Below, piece by piece: positions 26,832 to 35,677 of a DNA stretch of 64,000 nt. The first letter of the stretch is position 1, and each line of letters starts with the position of its first letter. The stretch comes from Rhizobacter sp. AJA081-3 (lineage in GTDB: Bacteria > Pseudomonadota > Gammaproteobacteria > Burkholderiales > Burkholderiaceae_C). The notes beneath the pieces are model-generated. The model searched no databases. It was not told the DNA's origin and saw only the letters and a list, made by a program, of their open reading frames with translations. A program made the position numbers and the translations under genes. The DNA is taken from the NCBI RefSeq assembly GCF_017795745.1, contig NZ_CP059067.1:3720001-3784000 (forward strand), in the 5' to 3' direction.

Positions 26832-27350
26832 TTATTGCGCGGCGACGCCCGACTCGATCTCCACCGCCCCGCTCTTCGCGGCGGCCCGCGCCTTCTTCGC
26901 GCGAGCCGCGGACCGGGTCTTCGCGCTCGGCTTGGCGGCGGGCTTGGCAGCCTTCACCGCCTTCGCAGCCCGTGCCGGCTTGGCCTTGGACTTCTTCGCG
27001 GCCTTCGCCGGTGCGGCGGCGTCGCCGATCAAGAAGGCATTGCGGTCCTTGGCCGACACGATCCAGGCCGGCGGCCGGCCGTGGCCCGTCCAGGTCTGGC
27101 CCGTCTTCGGGTCGCGGTACTTGGCGACGCCAGCCGACGCACGGCGACCCGCCGGCGCGGCGCGCTTGCGCCCGGTGGCGACCGCACGCGTGCGCGAGCC
27201 GCCCAGCCCCAGATCGGCCGCGGTCAGGCCGTAGTCGGCGATGACCTGGCGCACCTGCGCGATGACGGACTTGAGTTCCTGGCGGCGCAGGTCCTCGGCT
27301 TGCTTTTCGAGCTTGGCGATCTCGGCTCTGACGGCCTGGTAGGTCTTCAT
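26832..27350 (-). CDS. H-NS family nucleoid protein with histone H1-like tail
   Basis: 172 residues: an N-terminal coiled-coil dimerisation helix (1-40), a linker, and the family DNA-binding motif YRDPKTGQTWTGHGRPPAWI at 78-97. After ~110 residues an extra tail of Ala, Lys and Pro (AAPAKAAKKSKAKPARAAKA and similar repeats) continues to 172, much like eukaryotic H1 or the Bordetella BpH1 tail. It would silence AT-rich or xenogeneic DNA, with the basic tail adding non-specific binding. Start MKTYQAV has CGAGGAACC upstream. Confidence 0.9.
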   Translation of the reverse strand: MKTYQAVRAEIAKLEKQAEDLRRQELKSVIAQVRQVIADYGLTAADLGLGGSRTRAVATGRKRAAPAGRRASAGVAKYRDPKTGQTWTGHGRPPAWIVSAKDRNAFLIGDAAAPAKAAKKSKAKPARAAKAVKAAKPAAKPSAKTRSAARAKKARAAAKSGAVEIESGVAAQ

Positions 27351-27373
27351 GCGGTTCCTCGGAGAGTCACGGG

Positions 27374-27396
27374 GCCACGCCACCCAACGGCGTGGC
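27374..27396. other. 8-bp perfect hairpin between two minus-strand genes
   Basis: GCCACGCC-N7-GGCGTGGC. It sits just downstream of the 103-residue gene and 24 bp upstream of the H-NS start. There is no U-run on either strand, so it is not a classical terminator; it could be a 3'-end processing stem or part of the H-NS leader. Confidence 0.4.
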
Positions 27397-27422
27397 AGCG
27401 CACATTGTCCCTCGCCAGCGAC

Positions 27423-27734
27423 TCAGCCGAGTTCCGGGCATTCCCATTCGAGCAGCTCGGCCAGCCGGCGGACGACCCAGCGCGCCTCGTGCGCGGTGAC
27501 GACCGAGCCGTCGCCGACCAGCCCCCGGTGGCAGCGCGACAGCACCTCGTCCTCGCTGATGCCCTGGCCGAACAGCATCGCGCGGGCATGCTCCACCATC
27601 GCCTGCGACAGATCCTCGCACAGCTCGTAGCGCGCGGCCAGCTCGTCGCGCGGCACGGTCGGCTTGCTGCGGCCGGGGTTCAGGTACAGCGCGACGAAGG
27701 AGTCGGGAATGAGGATCTGCGAGTCGTCGTTCAT
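27423..27734 (-). CDS. hypothetical acidic protein, 103 aa
   Basis: 103 residues: MNDDSQILIPDSFVALYLNPG then a helical region (ARYELCEDLSQAMVEHARAM) and RWVVRRLAELLEWE near the end. It matches a short conserved Burkholderiales protein sometimes labelled 'ATPase with chaperone activity', a name without support that I can see in the sequence (no Walker motif). Function unknown. The start is the only Met in a sensible position; it diverges from the HAD-like gene. Confidence 0.7.
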   Translation of the reverse strand: MNDDSQILIPDSFVALYLNPGRSKPTVPRDELAARYELCEDLSQAMVEHARAMLFGQGISEDEVLSRCHRGLVGDGSVVTAHEARWVVRRLAELLEWECPELG

Positions 27735-27816
27735 CGATCGGGGGCGGTTTGCGACAGCACAATGACAGTGCGGCGCGAGCTGCATACGGTAGCGTGACTT
27801 CCAAGGCCCGGCGACC

Positions 27817-28272
27817 ATGCGCGTGATCTTTCTCGACTTTGGCGGCGTCACCCACCCGTGCGGCGTGGACGACGAGGCGCGCGCGGCGCAGCGCGGCGGC
27901 ATGACCGGCGGCGTGCGCCTGGACGTGTTCTGCTGGTTCGACATCCTGCCGGGGCTGCTCGCCGGCCACGACGACGTCTACGTGGTGGTGCATTCCAACT
28001 GGCGCTTCGCGCATTCCGAGCAGGAGATCGGCGACCTGCTCGGCGACCTGGGCAATCGCTACCTCGGCTGCACGCCGCTGGGCGAGCGCTACGCCTGCAT
28101 CCAGGCCTGGCTGACGCGGCACCCGACGGTGTCGTCCTACCGCATCCTCGACGACTCGCCGGTGGCCTTCGGCGACCCGCCGCCGCCCGAGCTGATCCTG
28201 TGCGACCCGCGCACCGGGCTGTCGGAACCCCGCGTGCAGGCGCAGATCCGCGAGTGGCTGGCCGCGGGCTGA
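27817..28272 (+). CDS. HAD-fold protein (RNA-repair-type HAD, PF18143-like) with DFG in place of DxD
   Basis: 151 residues. FLDFGGVTHP carries the nucleophile position Asp7 but has Gly where HAD phosphatases have the second Asp; VVVHSNWR corresponds to motif II (Ser/Thr) of the Swiss-Army-knife RNA-repair HAD group, and ILDDSP to the later acidic motif. The loss of the general acid Asp suggests weak or altered activity. It precedes the saccharopine-dehydrogenase-like gene by ~42 bp. Confidence 0.65.
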   Translation: MRVIFLDFGGVTHPCGVDDEARAAQRGGMTGGVRLDVFCWFDILPGLLAGHDDVYVVVHSNWRFAHSEQEIGDLLGDLGNRYLGCTPLGERYACIQAWLTRHPTVSSYRILDDSPVAFGDPPPPELILCDPRTGLSEPRVQAQIREWLAAG

Positions 28273-28314
28273 ATATCGTGCGCTGATCCGCGTCGCCTGT
28301 GCGACGATGCATCC

Positions 28315-29541
28315 GTGAAGACCACGCTCGACCTGATCGTCTTCGGCGCCACCGGCTTCACCGGGCAGCTGGTCGCCGAATACCTGAACGCCACCCACGG
28401 CGTCGGCGGCGAGCTGGCCTGGGCGATGGCCGGTCGCAGCCTCGACAAGCTGGTGCAGGTGCGCGAGCGCATCGGCGCCGATGCGGCGTTGCCGCTGCTG
28501 GTGGCCGACGCCTCGCACCCGGCCTCGCTGACGGCGCTGGTGCGGCAGGCCCGGGTGGTCATCACCACCGTCGGGCCCTACCAGTTGCACGGCACGGCGC
28601 TGGTCGAAGCCTGCGCCAAGGCAGGCACCGACTATGTGGACCTGTGCGGCGAGCCGCTGTGGATGGCGCAGATGATCCCGCGCCTGGACGCCCCAGCGCG
28701 CAAGAGCGGTGCGCGCATCGTGTTCTCGTGCGGCTTCGACTCGATCCCCTTCGACCTCGGCGTGCTGTTCCTGCAGCACGAGGCGATGCAGCGTTTCGGC
28801 AAGCCACTGCAGCGCGTGCGCGGCCGGGTGCGCGTGATGAAGGGCAGCTTCTCCGGCGGCACGCTGGCCAGCCTGCTCGCCACGCTGGAGCAGACGCGCC
28901 GCGAGCCTTCGCTCGAGCGCCTGCTGGCCGACCCGTTCGCGCTGACGCCCGGCTTCCGAGGGCCGGCCCAGCCCGACGACGCCGGCGCCCGCTACGACGA
29001 GGCGGCGCAGGCGTGGACGGCGCCCTTCGTGATGGCGACCATCAACACGAAGAACGTGCACCGCACCAACGCGCTGCGCGAGCACCCCTACGGCCGCGAC
29101 TTCGTCTACGACGAGCGTTTGCTGGCGGGCCGCGGCCCGGCCGGCCAGCGCCGCGCGCGCCGGCTGGCGCTGAACACGATGCTGCAGAACGCCGCGCTCG
29201 GCTTCGCGCCGGCACGCGCGCTGCTCAGTCGCTATGTGCTGCCCAAGCCGGGCGAGGGGCCGAGCCAGCACGAGCGCGAGACCGGCCGCTACGAGCTGGT
29301 GTTCAGCGGCGAGACCGACGACGGCCGCACGCTGCGCGCCGTGGTCGAGGGCGACCGCGACCCCGGCTACGGCTCCACCTCCAAGCTGATCTCCGAAGCC
29401 GCGCTGTGCCTGCTGCAGGACGTGGACCGCGGCATGGCCGCCGGCGGCGTCTGGACACCCGGCGCCGCGATGGGCATGGCGCTGGTGCGCCGGCTGCAGG
29501 AGCGCGCCGGGCTGAGCTTCGCGATCGACGACGCGGCCTGA
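28315..29541 (+). CDS. saccharopine dehydrogenase-like (trans-acting enoyl reductase type) oxidoreductase
   Basis: 408 residues with an N-terminal Rossmann fold, IVFGATGFTGQLVAEYL, giving the GATGFTG nucleotide-binding loop. TTVGPYQLHGTALVEACAKAGTDYVDLCGE is the family signature (shown only in part: VGPYQLHGTALVEAC). This group includes mycobacterial trans-acting enoyl reductases and eukaryotic SCCPDH; the substrate is unknown. The start is GTG 28315; no in-frame ATG occurs near. It converges on the epimerase gene. Confidence 0.85.
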   Translation: MKTTLDLIVFGATGFTGQLVAEYLNATHGVGGELAWAMAGRSLDKLVQVRERIGADAALPLLVADASHPASLTALVRQARVVITTVGPYQLHGTALVEACAKAGTDYVDLCGEPLWMAQMIPRLDAPARKSGARIVFSCGFDSIPFDLGVLFLQHEAMQRFGKPLQRVRGRVRVMKGSFSGGTLASLLATLEQTRREPSLERLLADPFALTPGFRGPAQPDDAGARYDEAAQAWTAPFVMATINTKNVHRTNALREHPYGRDFVYDERLLAGRGPAGQRRARRLALNTMLQNAALGFAPARALLSRYVLPKPGEGPSQHERETGRYELVFSGETDDGRTLRAVVEGDRDPGYGSTSKLISEAALCLLQDVDRGMAAGGVWTPGAAMGMALVRRLQERAGLSFAIDDAA

Positions 29542-29560
29542 GGCGCTCGCGCCAGCCCGT

Positions 29561-30538
29561 TCATCGCCGGCCGATGACGCCTTCGGAGCGCATCCAGGCC
29601 AGCGTGTCGGCGAGCAGCGCATCGAGCGGCGTCTCGCGGTAGTCGAGTTCGCGCCGCGCCTTCGACGAATCGACGCGGCGAGGCTGGCTGGTCAGCGTGG
29701 CGGCTTCGGGGGTCACGTTCGGCTCGCGCCCGCTGATGCGCGACCACGCATCGGCCAGCCGCGCCACCGTCATCAGCGCCCAGGCCGGCGTGGCGCCGCG
29801 CGGCGTGCGCCGGCCGAGCGCCGTGCCGACGCGGTGCACGAAGTCGACGTAGCTCTCGCGCTGGCCGCCCAGCACATAGGCCTGGCCGAAGCGCCGGCGC
29901 TGCCAGGCCCGCACTTGCGCGCGGGCGATCTCGCGCACGTCGGCGAAGTCGCCGCTGCCCGGCGGGATGCCTGGCAGCTTCTCCTGGTCGATCAGACGGA
30001 TCAGCCGCGCCCAGCTGTGCCGGTCGCCCGGCCCGAGCACGTGCGCCGGGTTGAAGACGATCCACGGCAGGCTGCTGCCGCGCACCGCATGCTCGCCGAG
30101 GTACTTGCTGCGCTCGTAGTTGATCCAGCTCTCGCCGCCGCGCTGCACCACCGTCTCGTCGAGCACGCCGGTGACGAGGTGCGAGAACGCCGACACCGAC
30201 GAGGTGTGCACGAAGGCGCCGACGCCCGCCGCCTGCGCCGCGCGAAGCAGGTTCTCGGTGCCCTGCACGTTGGTGGCGGTCTGCGTGGCGGCCTGCGGCC
30301 TCCACAGGCTGGTGTCGGCAGCCGCGTGGAAGACGGCCTCGCAGCCGGCCAGCGCCCGCGTGAGCGCGGCCTCGTCGGACAGGTCGGCACGCACCGGCGT
30401 GGCGCCGAGTGCGGCCAGCGGCACATCGGACTCGGCGCGCCGCGACATCGCGCGCACCTCGTGCCCGGCTTCGCGCAGTTCGCGCAGCAGGTGGCCGCCG
30501 ACAAAGCCGCTGCCGCCGGTGAGGAACACGAGGGCCAT
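29561..30538 (-). CDS. NAD-dependent epimerase/dehydratase, extended SDR
   Basis: 325 residues: Rossmann motif GGSGFVGGHL at the N-terminus, DLSDEAAL for the adenine pocket, and catalytic Ser/Tyr/Lys as HTSSVSAF and YERSKYLGE (YxxxK). Most like dihydroflavonol-4-reductase/cholesterol-dehydrogenase-type SDRs, so a sugar-nucleotide substrate is not certain. Start MALVFLTGG is placed at the family N-terminus; the frame is open 14 residues further. A 48-bp gap follows the secreted hydrolase gene. Confidence 0.87.
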   Translation of the reverse strand: MALVFLTGGSGFVGGHLLRELREAGHEVRAMSRRAESDVPLAALGATPVRADLSDEAALTRALAGCEAVFHAAADTSLWRPQAATQTATNVQGTENLLRAAQAAGVGAFVHTSSVSAFSHLVTGVLDETVVQRGGESWINYERSKYLGEHAVRGSSLPWIVFNPAHVLGPGDRHSWARLIRLIDQEKLPGIPPGSGDFADVREIARAQVRAWQRRRFGQAYVLGGQRESYVDFVHRVGTALGRRTPRGATPAWALMTVARLADAWSRISGREPNVTPEAATLTSQPRRVDSSKARRELDYRETPLDALLADTLAWMRSEGVIGRR

Positions 30539-30586
30539 GGTCGGCTCGTCGAGTGAACGGGCCAGCATGATCGCATCCACGGCCCG

Positions 30587-31633
30587 TCAGGGCAGCAGAC
30601 GTCGGCGGAAGAACTCGGCCACCTTCGCATGCACCGCCGTCATCAGGGGACGATCGAAACCGGGCGGGTCGGCCAGCATCTCGGCAAGCACGCCGCTCAG
30701 GCCCGGCGGCAGCGGCGACAGGTAAGCACCGTGGCCGCCTTGCTCCAGATCGGCCAGTTGCTCACAGCTGCCGCAGGCCTGCAACACCCGGTCGGAATGG
30801 AAGCGCGGCACCAGCCAGCGGTCCTGACGCGCCGTGACCAGGGCCAGCGGCACGCGCGGCACGGCCAGCGAGGCCATGTCGAAGATCGCTGCCGCGGGCA
30901 CCGCCGCCACGACGGCGACGATGCGCGCGTCTTCGTGGCCGCGCACCGTCTCGTCGGCGAAACGCCAGCCGATGATCGTGCGCGCCACCCACTGCTTGAG
31001 TCCATCCAGCATACCGCCGGTCAGCTGGGTGACGACGCCGACGCAGAACTGGAAGTCGGCGGCCAGGTTCGTGTCGCAGTGGCGGCGGAAGGCGGCATAG
31101 GACCAGCGGCCGCCGGCCAGCGTCAGCGCGGTGTGGCCGCCGGCAGACATGCCGTACACGCCGACGCGCTCGAGCGAGAGCAGCGGCGCGAAGCGCGCGT
31201 CCTCGCCCATCCGGTCGATGGCGCGCGACACCTCCAGTGGCCGCCGCTCCAGCGCGCCCTGCGCATCGCTGTGGTCGAGGTAGTTGTCGGCGCGGTGCAG
31301 CGGCAGCGCGACGACGAAGCCCGCATCCACCAGGGCGCGGGCCTGGTCGGCATAGACCCAGGGCGAGGCACCGGTGCCGTGCGTCACCACCACCAGGCGG
31401 CCGTTGCCACGGACGGGCCTGCCGTCGGCCGCCACGTCGAGCGCGAAGGGCCCGGCGCCCCTGCGGCTCGGGCTGTCGCTGGGGTAGTACACGGTCATCG
31501 GCCCGTCGAAGCCGGAGGCGGCGATCTCCGTCATGCCCATCGCCGCGCGGGCGGCCCCGCCCGACAGGCCGAGCCCGAGGGCCATCGCCGCCAGCAGGCC
31601 GCGGCCCCATCCCTTTCGTGTCGTCGTCGTCAT
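30587..31633 (-). CDS. secreted alpha/beta hydrolase (dienelactone hydrolase/PAF-AH-like)
   Basis: 348 residues. A signal peptide MTTTTRKGWGRGLLAAMALGLGLSGGAARAA ends near residue 31 (only the tail GGAARA is the landmark). Nucleophile elbow GMSAGGH, oxyanion VTHGTGAS, a likely acid Asp in VTARQDRW and His in QGGHGAYLS complete a triad. The layout resembles the secreted platelet-activating-factor acetylhydrolase-like dienelactone hydrolases. Substrate unknown. It follows the AraC gene across ~98 bp containing a hairpin. Confidence 0.82.
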   Translation of the reverse strand: MTTTTRKGWGRGLLAAMALGLGLSGGAARAAMGMTEIAASGFDGPMTVYYPSDSPSRRGAGPFALDVAADGRPVRGNGRLVVVTHGTGASPWVYADQARALVDAGFVVALPLHRADNYLDHSDAQGALERRPLEVSRAIDRMGEDARFAPLLSLERVGVYGMSAGGHTALTLAGGRWSYAAFRRHCDTNLAADFQFCVGVVTQLTGGMLDGLKQWVARTIIGWRFADETVRGHEDARIVAVVAAVPAAAIFDMASLAVPRVPLALVTARQDRWLVPRFHSDRVLQACGSCEQLADLEQGGHGAYLSPLPPGLSGVLAEMLADPPGFDRPLMTAVHAKVAEFFRRRLLP

Positions 31634-31723
31634 CGTCCATCTCCACGTCGAAGGCCCCTGCCTCCGGTGAAGCGGACGATGTCGATGCTGCGCCGCCGCG
31701 TCTCGCCGAATGCCGCGACACCT

Positions 31724-31744
31724 GGCCGATTTCAGGAATCGGCC
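31724..31744. other. 8-bp perfect hairpin at the araC-type gene stop
   Basis: GGCCGATT-TCAGG-AATCGGCC, spanning the stop codon of the AraC-type gene (31732-31734). No U-run follows on the minus strand, so it may only slow transcription or protect the 3' end. Confidence 0.4.
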
Positions 31745-32841
31745 AGCTTTTCCCGCCGGAACTCGGTCGGCGTGAGGCCGGTGGCGGCCTTGAAGGCGCG
31801 GTTGAAGGGGCCGATGGACTGGAAACCGGCGTCCAGCGCGATCGACAGCACCGGGAGTTCGGCTCGCCGCGGGTCGACCAGCGCGGCGCGGGCCTCGGCC
31901 AGCCGGTAACCGTTGACGAAGGCGTTGAAGTTGCGGTGGCCCAGGCGCTGGTTGATCAGCCGTCGCAACCGGTACTCCGGCGCGCCGAGCCGCGCGGCCA
32001 GGCTGGCCACGCTCAGGCCCTCGTCGCGGTAGGCGCGCTCCTCGTCCATGGCGCGCTGCAGCGCCAGCGCGAGCCGCTCGTCGGCCGGGTCGGGCGCATC
32101 GGCCGCGACGGCGGCCGGTTCGGTGCTCGCGTGCTGTGCCTCGGGCTCCGGCGGGGCCACTGGCTCGGTCTGCGGGAACAGTTCGCCGGCGCCCAGCCGC
32201 AGCAGGCCCCAGGCCGCCGCCGACACCATCACCAGCAGCGCCAGCACGTCGATCAAGGCAGCCAGGGCCGACAGCCGCCCCTGGTCCGAGCCGAGCCGCA
32301 CCAGCAGCATGGCCAGTGTGTAGGCGACGCCGGATACCAGCAGGAAAGCACGCAGCCGGCGTCGCCCTTCGACCAGGTCGGCGCGCCAGTGCCGCGCGGC
32401 GGCCAGCACGGCGAGCACCGAGAACACCACCGGCACGGCGCGCTGCAGGGTCATCGTCAGGTCGCGCAGCGGCGTGGCGTGCACGCCGGCGCTCAGGCAG
32501 TTCAGCATGCCCAGCAGCACGGCAGCACCCCAGGCCAGCAAGTGGCGCGGGCGCAGCACGAACTCGTCGTCGAACAACGCCTCGACGAAGACCCAGAACA
32601 GCACCGCGTTGGCCACCGAGATGCCGATCACCGGGGCAAACCCCGGGCTGCCGGCCAGGAGATCTTCGATCCAGGGCATGGCGCCGAGCACCTGCACGGC
32701 CAGGCCGAGCGAGATCGCCACGCCGGCCAGCGCCGCCGGGGCACGCGGCCGGTCGCGCCGCAGTACCGCGGCCATCAGCAGCAACAACGCCAGCAGCGTG
32801 CCGCGCAGCAGCGCGTCGAGCAGCGTCAGCGGCGTGGCCAT
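31732..32841 (-). CDS. membrane-anchored AraC-family regulator
   Basis: 369 residues. The N-terminal ~210 residues contain about six or seven transmembrane helices with no known sensor domain. An acidic linker (PPEPEAQHASTEPAAV) follows, then the AraC/XylS DNA-binding domain at ~265-365: LSVASLAARLGAPEYRLRRLINQRLGHRNFNAFVN, with the second helix-turn-helix ending in FNRAFKAATGLTPTEFRRE (landmarks only). Such membrane regulators sense signals within the bilayer. It lies between the prolyl oligopeptidase (22-bp gap) and the secreted hydrolase on one strand, which may be its targets or operon partners. Confidence 0.88.
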   Translation of the reverse strand: MATPLTLLDALLRGTLLALLLLMAAVLRRDRPRAPAALAGVAISLGLAVQVLGAMPWIEDLLAGSPGFAPVIGISVANAVLFWVFVEALFDDEFVLRPRHLLAWGAAVLLGMLNCLSAGVHATPLRDLTMTLQRAVPVVFSVLAVLAAARHWRADLVEGRRRLRAFLLVSGVAYTLAMLLVRLGSDQGRLSALAALIDVLALLVMVSAAAWGLLRLGAGELFPQTEPVAPPEPEAQHASTEPAAVAADAPDPADERLALALQRAMDEERAYRDEGLSVASLAARLGAPEYRLRRLINQRLGHRNFNAFVNGYRLAEARAALVDPRRAELPVLSIALDAGFQSIGPFNRAFKAATGLTPTEFRREKLADS

Positions 32842-32863
32842 GCGACCGTGCTCGCCACGGCGC

Positions 32864-35047
32864 TCAGGGCTTGAGGCCGGCCTTGCCGAACTGCCACAGC
32901 AGGAAGCTGTAGATGTCGGCGCGCTGGCTGGCCGCCTGCTGCGCCGTGCTGCCCACGCCGTGGCCGGCCTGCCCGTCCAGGCGCATGAACACCGGCTTGC
33001 CGCTGCTGCTGGCGAGCTGCAAGCGCGCCGCGGCCTTGCCGCTGTTCCACACGTCCACGCGCGGGTCGTTCATGCCGTGCACCAGCATCACCGCCGGGTA
33101 GGCGGTGCCATCCCTGATCTGGTGGTACGTGCTCATCTCGAGCAGCGCGGCGAACTCGGCCGGGTCCTTGACGGTGCCGAACTCCGAGATGTTGGTGATG
33201 CCGTTGGCCGACTCCTCGGAGCGCACGGCGTCGAGCACGCCGACGTCGAACACCGCGGCGGCGAACAATTCCGGCGCGGCAGTGACCGCGCGGCCGACGA
33301 AGATGCCGCCGGCACTCGTGCCCCAGATGCCCATCGTCGCCGGCGAGGCATAACGCTGCTCGATCAGCCAACGTGCGCAGGCGATGCCGTCCTTCCAGGT
33401 GTTGGGCTTGGTGGTCTTGAAGCCGGCGCGGTGCCATTCGTCGCCGAAGGCGCCGCTGCCGCGCACGTTGGCAAAGGCGATCACGCCGCCGCGTTCCAGC
33501 CAGGCCAGGGCGCGCGGGTCGTAGTAGGCCTCGAAGGTGAAGCCGTAGGCGCCATAGCCGATCAGCATCGTCGGGTTGCTGCCATCGCGCACCAGGCCCT
33601 TGCGGTGGATCACCGCCAGCGGCACGCGCACGCCGTCGTGGCTGGGCACCATCACCTCGGAGACTTCGAGCTCCGGTGCGCCGGCCGGCCGCTGGCTGTT
33701 GCGCAGCCCGGTGTCGCGCGTCGAGCCGTCGGCCTCGACGGCCAGCACGCGCGGCAGGTCGGTCCAGCTGCTGGTGCCGACCCAGGGCTGGCGCTGCGCG
33801 TGCGCCGGGTCGCCGATCAGGAAGGTCGATCCGGCCTGGCCGGGCGCGATGTCCTGCCCATCGCGCGGCGTGCCCTTCGCGTGGCGCATCACCCGCGTGT
33901 TGAAGCCGAGCTGCAGCTCGGTGTAGAGCGCATCGCGGCCGAGCCCGAACTCGCGCAGCACGCCCTGCGTGGGCTCGGCGACGACCTCGCGCGCGCGGGC
34001 CAGCGCCGCATCCTTCAGCGGCATCGCGATCACGCGGCCGCGCGGTGCGCCGGTGTAGGTGCGCAGGTAGAGCGTGTCGCCGCGCATCTGCACGTCGGTG
34101 ATCTTGTCGGCGGCCGACGAGATCTGCCGCCATGGGATGCGGCGGCCGGCGAGCGACGCCACCGGCGCGACGAACAGCTTGCCTTCGGGCACCGTGGTGT
34201 CGGTGGTGCGCGCCACCATGTAGCGGCCACCGGGCGCGAAGTAGATCGAACCGACGTCGATGCGCTCGAGCTTGAGCGAGGTGTCGACCAGCGGGCCGAA
34301 CAGCGGCCGGGCACGGCTCGCCGGCTGGCCGACCTTCAGCAGGAACACGGTGGTGTCGAGGAAGGTCTCGGTGTCCGGCGCGCCGTCGGGCAGCTCGCGC
34401 ACCTGGTTGTAGGCGAGGTGGCGGCTGTCGGGCGACCAGCTCACGTAGGACTCGCGCACGCGCGGGATCGGCGCGCCGATCGGCTTGCCGCTGGCGATGT
34501 CCATCAGCTGCAGCGACGCGTCCTCCGAGCCGCCGGCCGAGACGCCGTAGGCCAGCGTGCGGCCGTCCCACGAGGGCATGAAGTAGTTGATCGCGTGCGG
34601 CACGCCGGTCGCCTTGGCGAGCTGTTCCGGATCGACCAGCACGCGCTCGGCACCCTTCAGGCCGACGCGCATCACCAGCTTGAACTGGCTCGCGCCGGCT
34701 GGCCGCTTCAGGTAGTAGAGGCGCTCGCCGGGCAAGCGCACAACTTCGCGCACCAGGTCGCCGGAGGATCGCCCCAGTTCGGCCACGCGCCGTGCCATCT
34801 CGTCGCGGATGTCGATGCGCGAGAGGATCGCCTCGCCGTACTCCGCCTGCGCCTTGAACCAGGCCTGCGTCTGAGGGCTCTTGACGTTCTCGAGGTTGCG
34901 GTACGGGTCGGCCACGCGCACGCCGTGAAACGTGTCGGTGACTGGCTCGCTGGGCGCCGGCGGCGGCGCCGCCGCGAAGGCCGAGACGGCACCGCAAGCG
35001 AAAGCCGCCAGCGCCAGGCGGCCCCGGTGCGCGATGGATCGAAACAT
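32864..35047 (-). CDS. periplasmic prolyl oligopeptidase family serine peptidase
   Basis: 727 residues. A signal peptide (MFRSIAHRGRLALAAFACGA, cleaved near SAFA|AAP) directs export. Residues ~40-430 form the beta-propeller that gates the active site, and the C-terminal hydrolase domain has Ser578 in GTSAGG, Asp in HGMNDPRVD and His in GQAGHGVG. Cleaves short proline-containing peptides. Start chosen at the signal peptide Met with GGGGGAATGC upstream; an in-frame Met 23 codons earlier would block the signal. It diverges from hcp. Confidence 0.92.
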   Translation of the reverse strand: MFRSIAHRGRLALAAFACGAVSAFAAAPPPAPSEPVTDTFHGVRVADPYRNLENVKSPQTQAWFKAQAEYGEAILSRIDIRDEMARRVAELGRSSGDLVREVVRLPGERLYYLKRPAGASQFKLVMRVGLKGAERVLVDPEQLAKATGVPHAINYFMPSWDGRTLAYGVSAGGSEDASLQLMDIASGKPIGAPIPRVRESYVSWSPDSRHLAYNQVRELPDGAPDTETFLDTTVFLLKVGQPASRARPLFGPLVDTSLKLERIDVGSIYFAPGGRYMVARTTDTTVPEGKLFVAPVASLAGRRIPWRQISSAADKITDVQMRGDTLYLRTYTGAPRGRVIAMPLKDAALARAREVVAEPTQGVLREFGLGRDALYTELQLGFNTRVMRHAKGTPRDGQDIAPGQAGSTFLIGDPAHAQRQPWVGTSSWTDLPRVLAVEADGSTRDTGLRNSQRPAGAPELEVSEVMVPSHDGVRVPLAVIHRKGLVRDGSNPTMLIGYGAYGFTFEAYYDPRALAWLERGGVIAFANVRGSGAFGDEWHRAGFKTTKPNTWKDGIACARWLIEQRYASPATMGIWGTSAGGIFVGRAVTAAPELFAAAVFDVGVLDAVRSEESANGITNISEFGTVKDPAEFAALLEMSTYHQIRDGTAYPAVMLVHGMNDPRVDVWNSGKAAARLQLASSSGKPVFMRLDGQAGHGVGSTAQQAASQRADIYSFLLWQFGKAGLKP

Positions 35048-35186
35048 GCATTCCCCCTGAGGTCGCCACGCTCGGCGCCTTGTTTGACGGATGCTAAACC
35101 AGCGCGCCATCCCCAATTCGTCGGACCCGGCGGGGCGCGAAGCGGGCTACCCTGCGCAGCTGCACTGCAACCGGCGAGGCAACGTC

Positions 35187-35663
35187 ATGGCAACCACGAC
35201 CTTCATCAAGTTCGACGGCATCGATGGCGAATCCACCCACAAGGACCACAAGGGCGAGATCGAGGTGCTGTCGTGGAGCTGGGGGCTGACGAACAGCGGC
35301 GGCGGCACGGCGGGCGGCGGCTCGGGCGTGGGCAAGGCCACGCCGCAGGAGCTGCGCGTGGTGCACCGCTACGACAAGGCTTCCCCGCTGCTGGCCAAGA
35401 TGGCCGCCTCCGGCCGCCATGTGAGAACGGCCATGCTGTCGGCGCGCAAGGCCGGCGAAGGGCAGAAGGACTTCCTGAAGATCACCATGAAGGAGGTCTT
35501 CATCACCTCCGTGGCCACGCACGACGACGGCAGCGGCGCGAGCGAAGAACTGGCGATGCGCTACGGCAGCATCGACTTCTCCTACGCGCCGCAGACGACC
35601 AAGGGCGGCCTGGGCACGCCGGTCGCCTTCAACTGGAACGTGAAGACCGGCAAGGTGACCTGA
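35187..35663 (+). CDS. hcp: Hcp family type VI secretion tube protein, solitary
   Basis: 158 residues of the Hcp1 family: KFDGIDGESTHKDHKGEIEV, the basic/aromatic SWSWG and DFLKITMKEVFITS are recognisable (each shown as a landmark). Hcp builds the type VI inner tube or is secreted. No tss genes are in the window, so this copy is either used by a system encoded elsewhere or is part of an orphan cassette with the adjacent TPR-methyltransferase, which starts 14 bp later. The poly-Gly insert GGGTAGGGSGVG is in a loop that would face the tube surface. Confidence 0.88.
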   Translation: MATTTFIKFDGIDGESTHKDHKGEIEVLSWSWGLTNSGGGTAGGGSGVGKATPQELRVVHRYDKASPLLAKMAASGRHVRTAMLSARKAGEGQKDFLKITMKEVFITSVATHDDGSGASEELAMRYGSIDFSYAPQTTKGGLGTPVAFNWNVKTGKVT

Positions 35664-35677
35664 CCCGCAGGCGCGCC

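Noticed and set aside
32474..35677. Long plus-strand open frame preceding the TPR-methyltransferase
   Set aside because: It is antisense to the prolyl oligopeptidase and AraC genes, which have clear motifs; only the part after GTG 35678 is coding.
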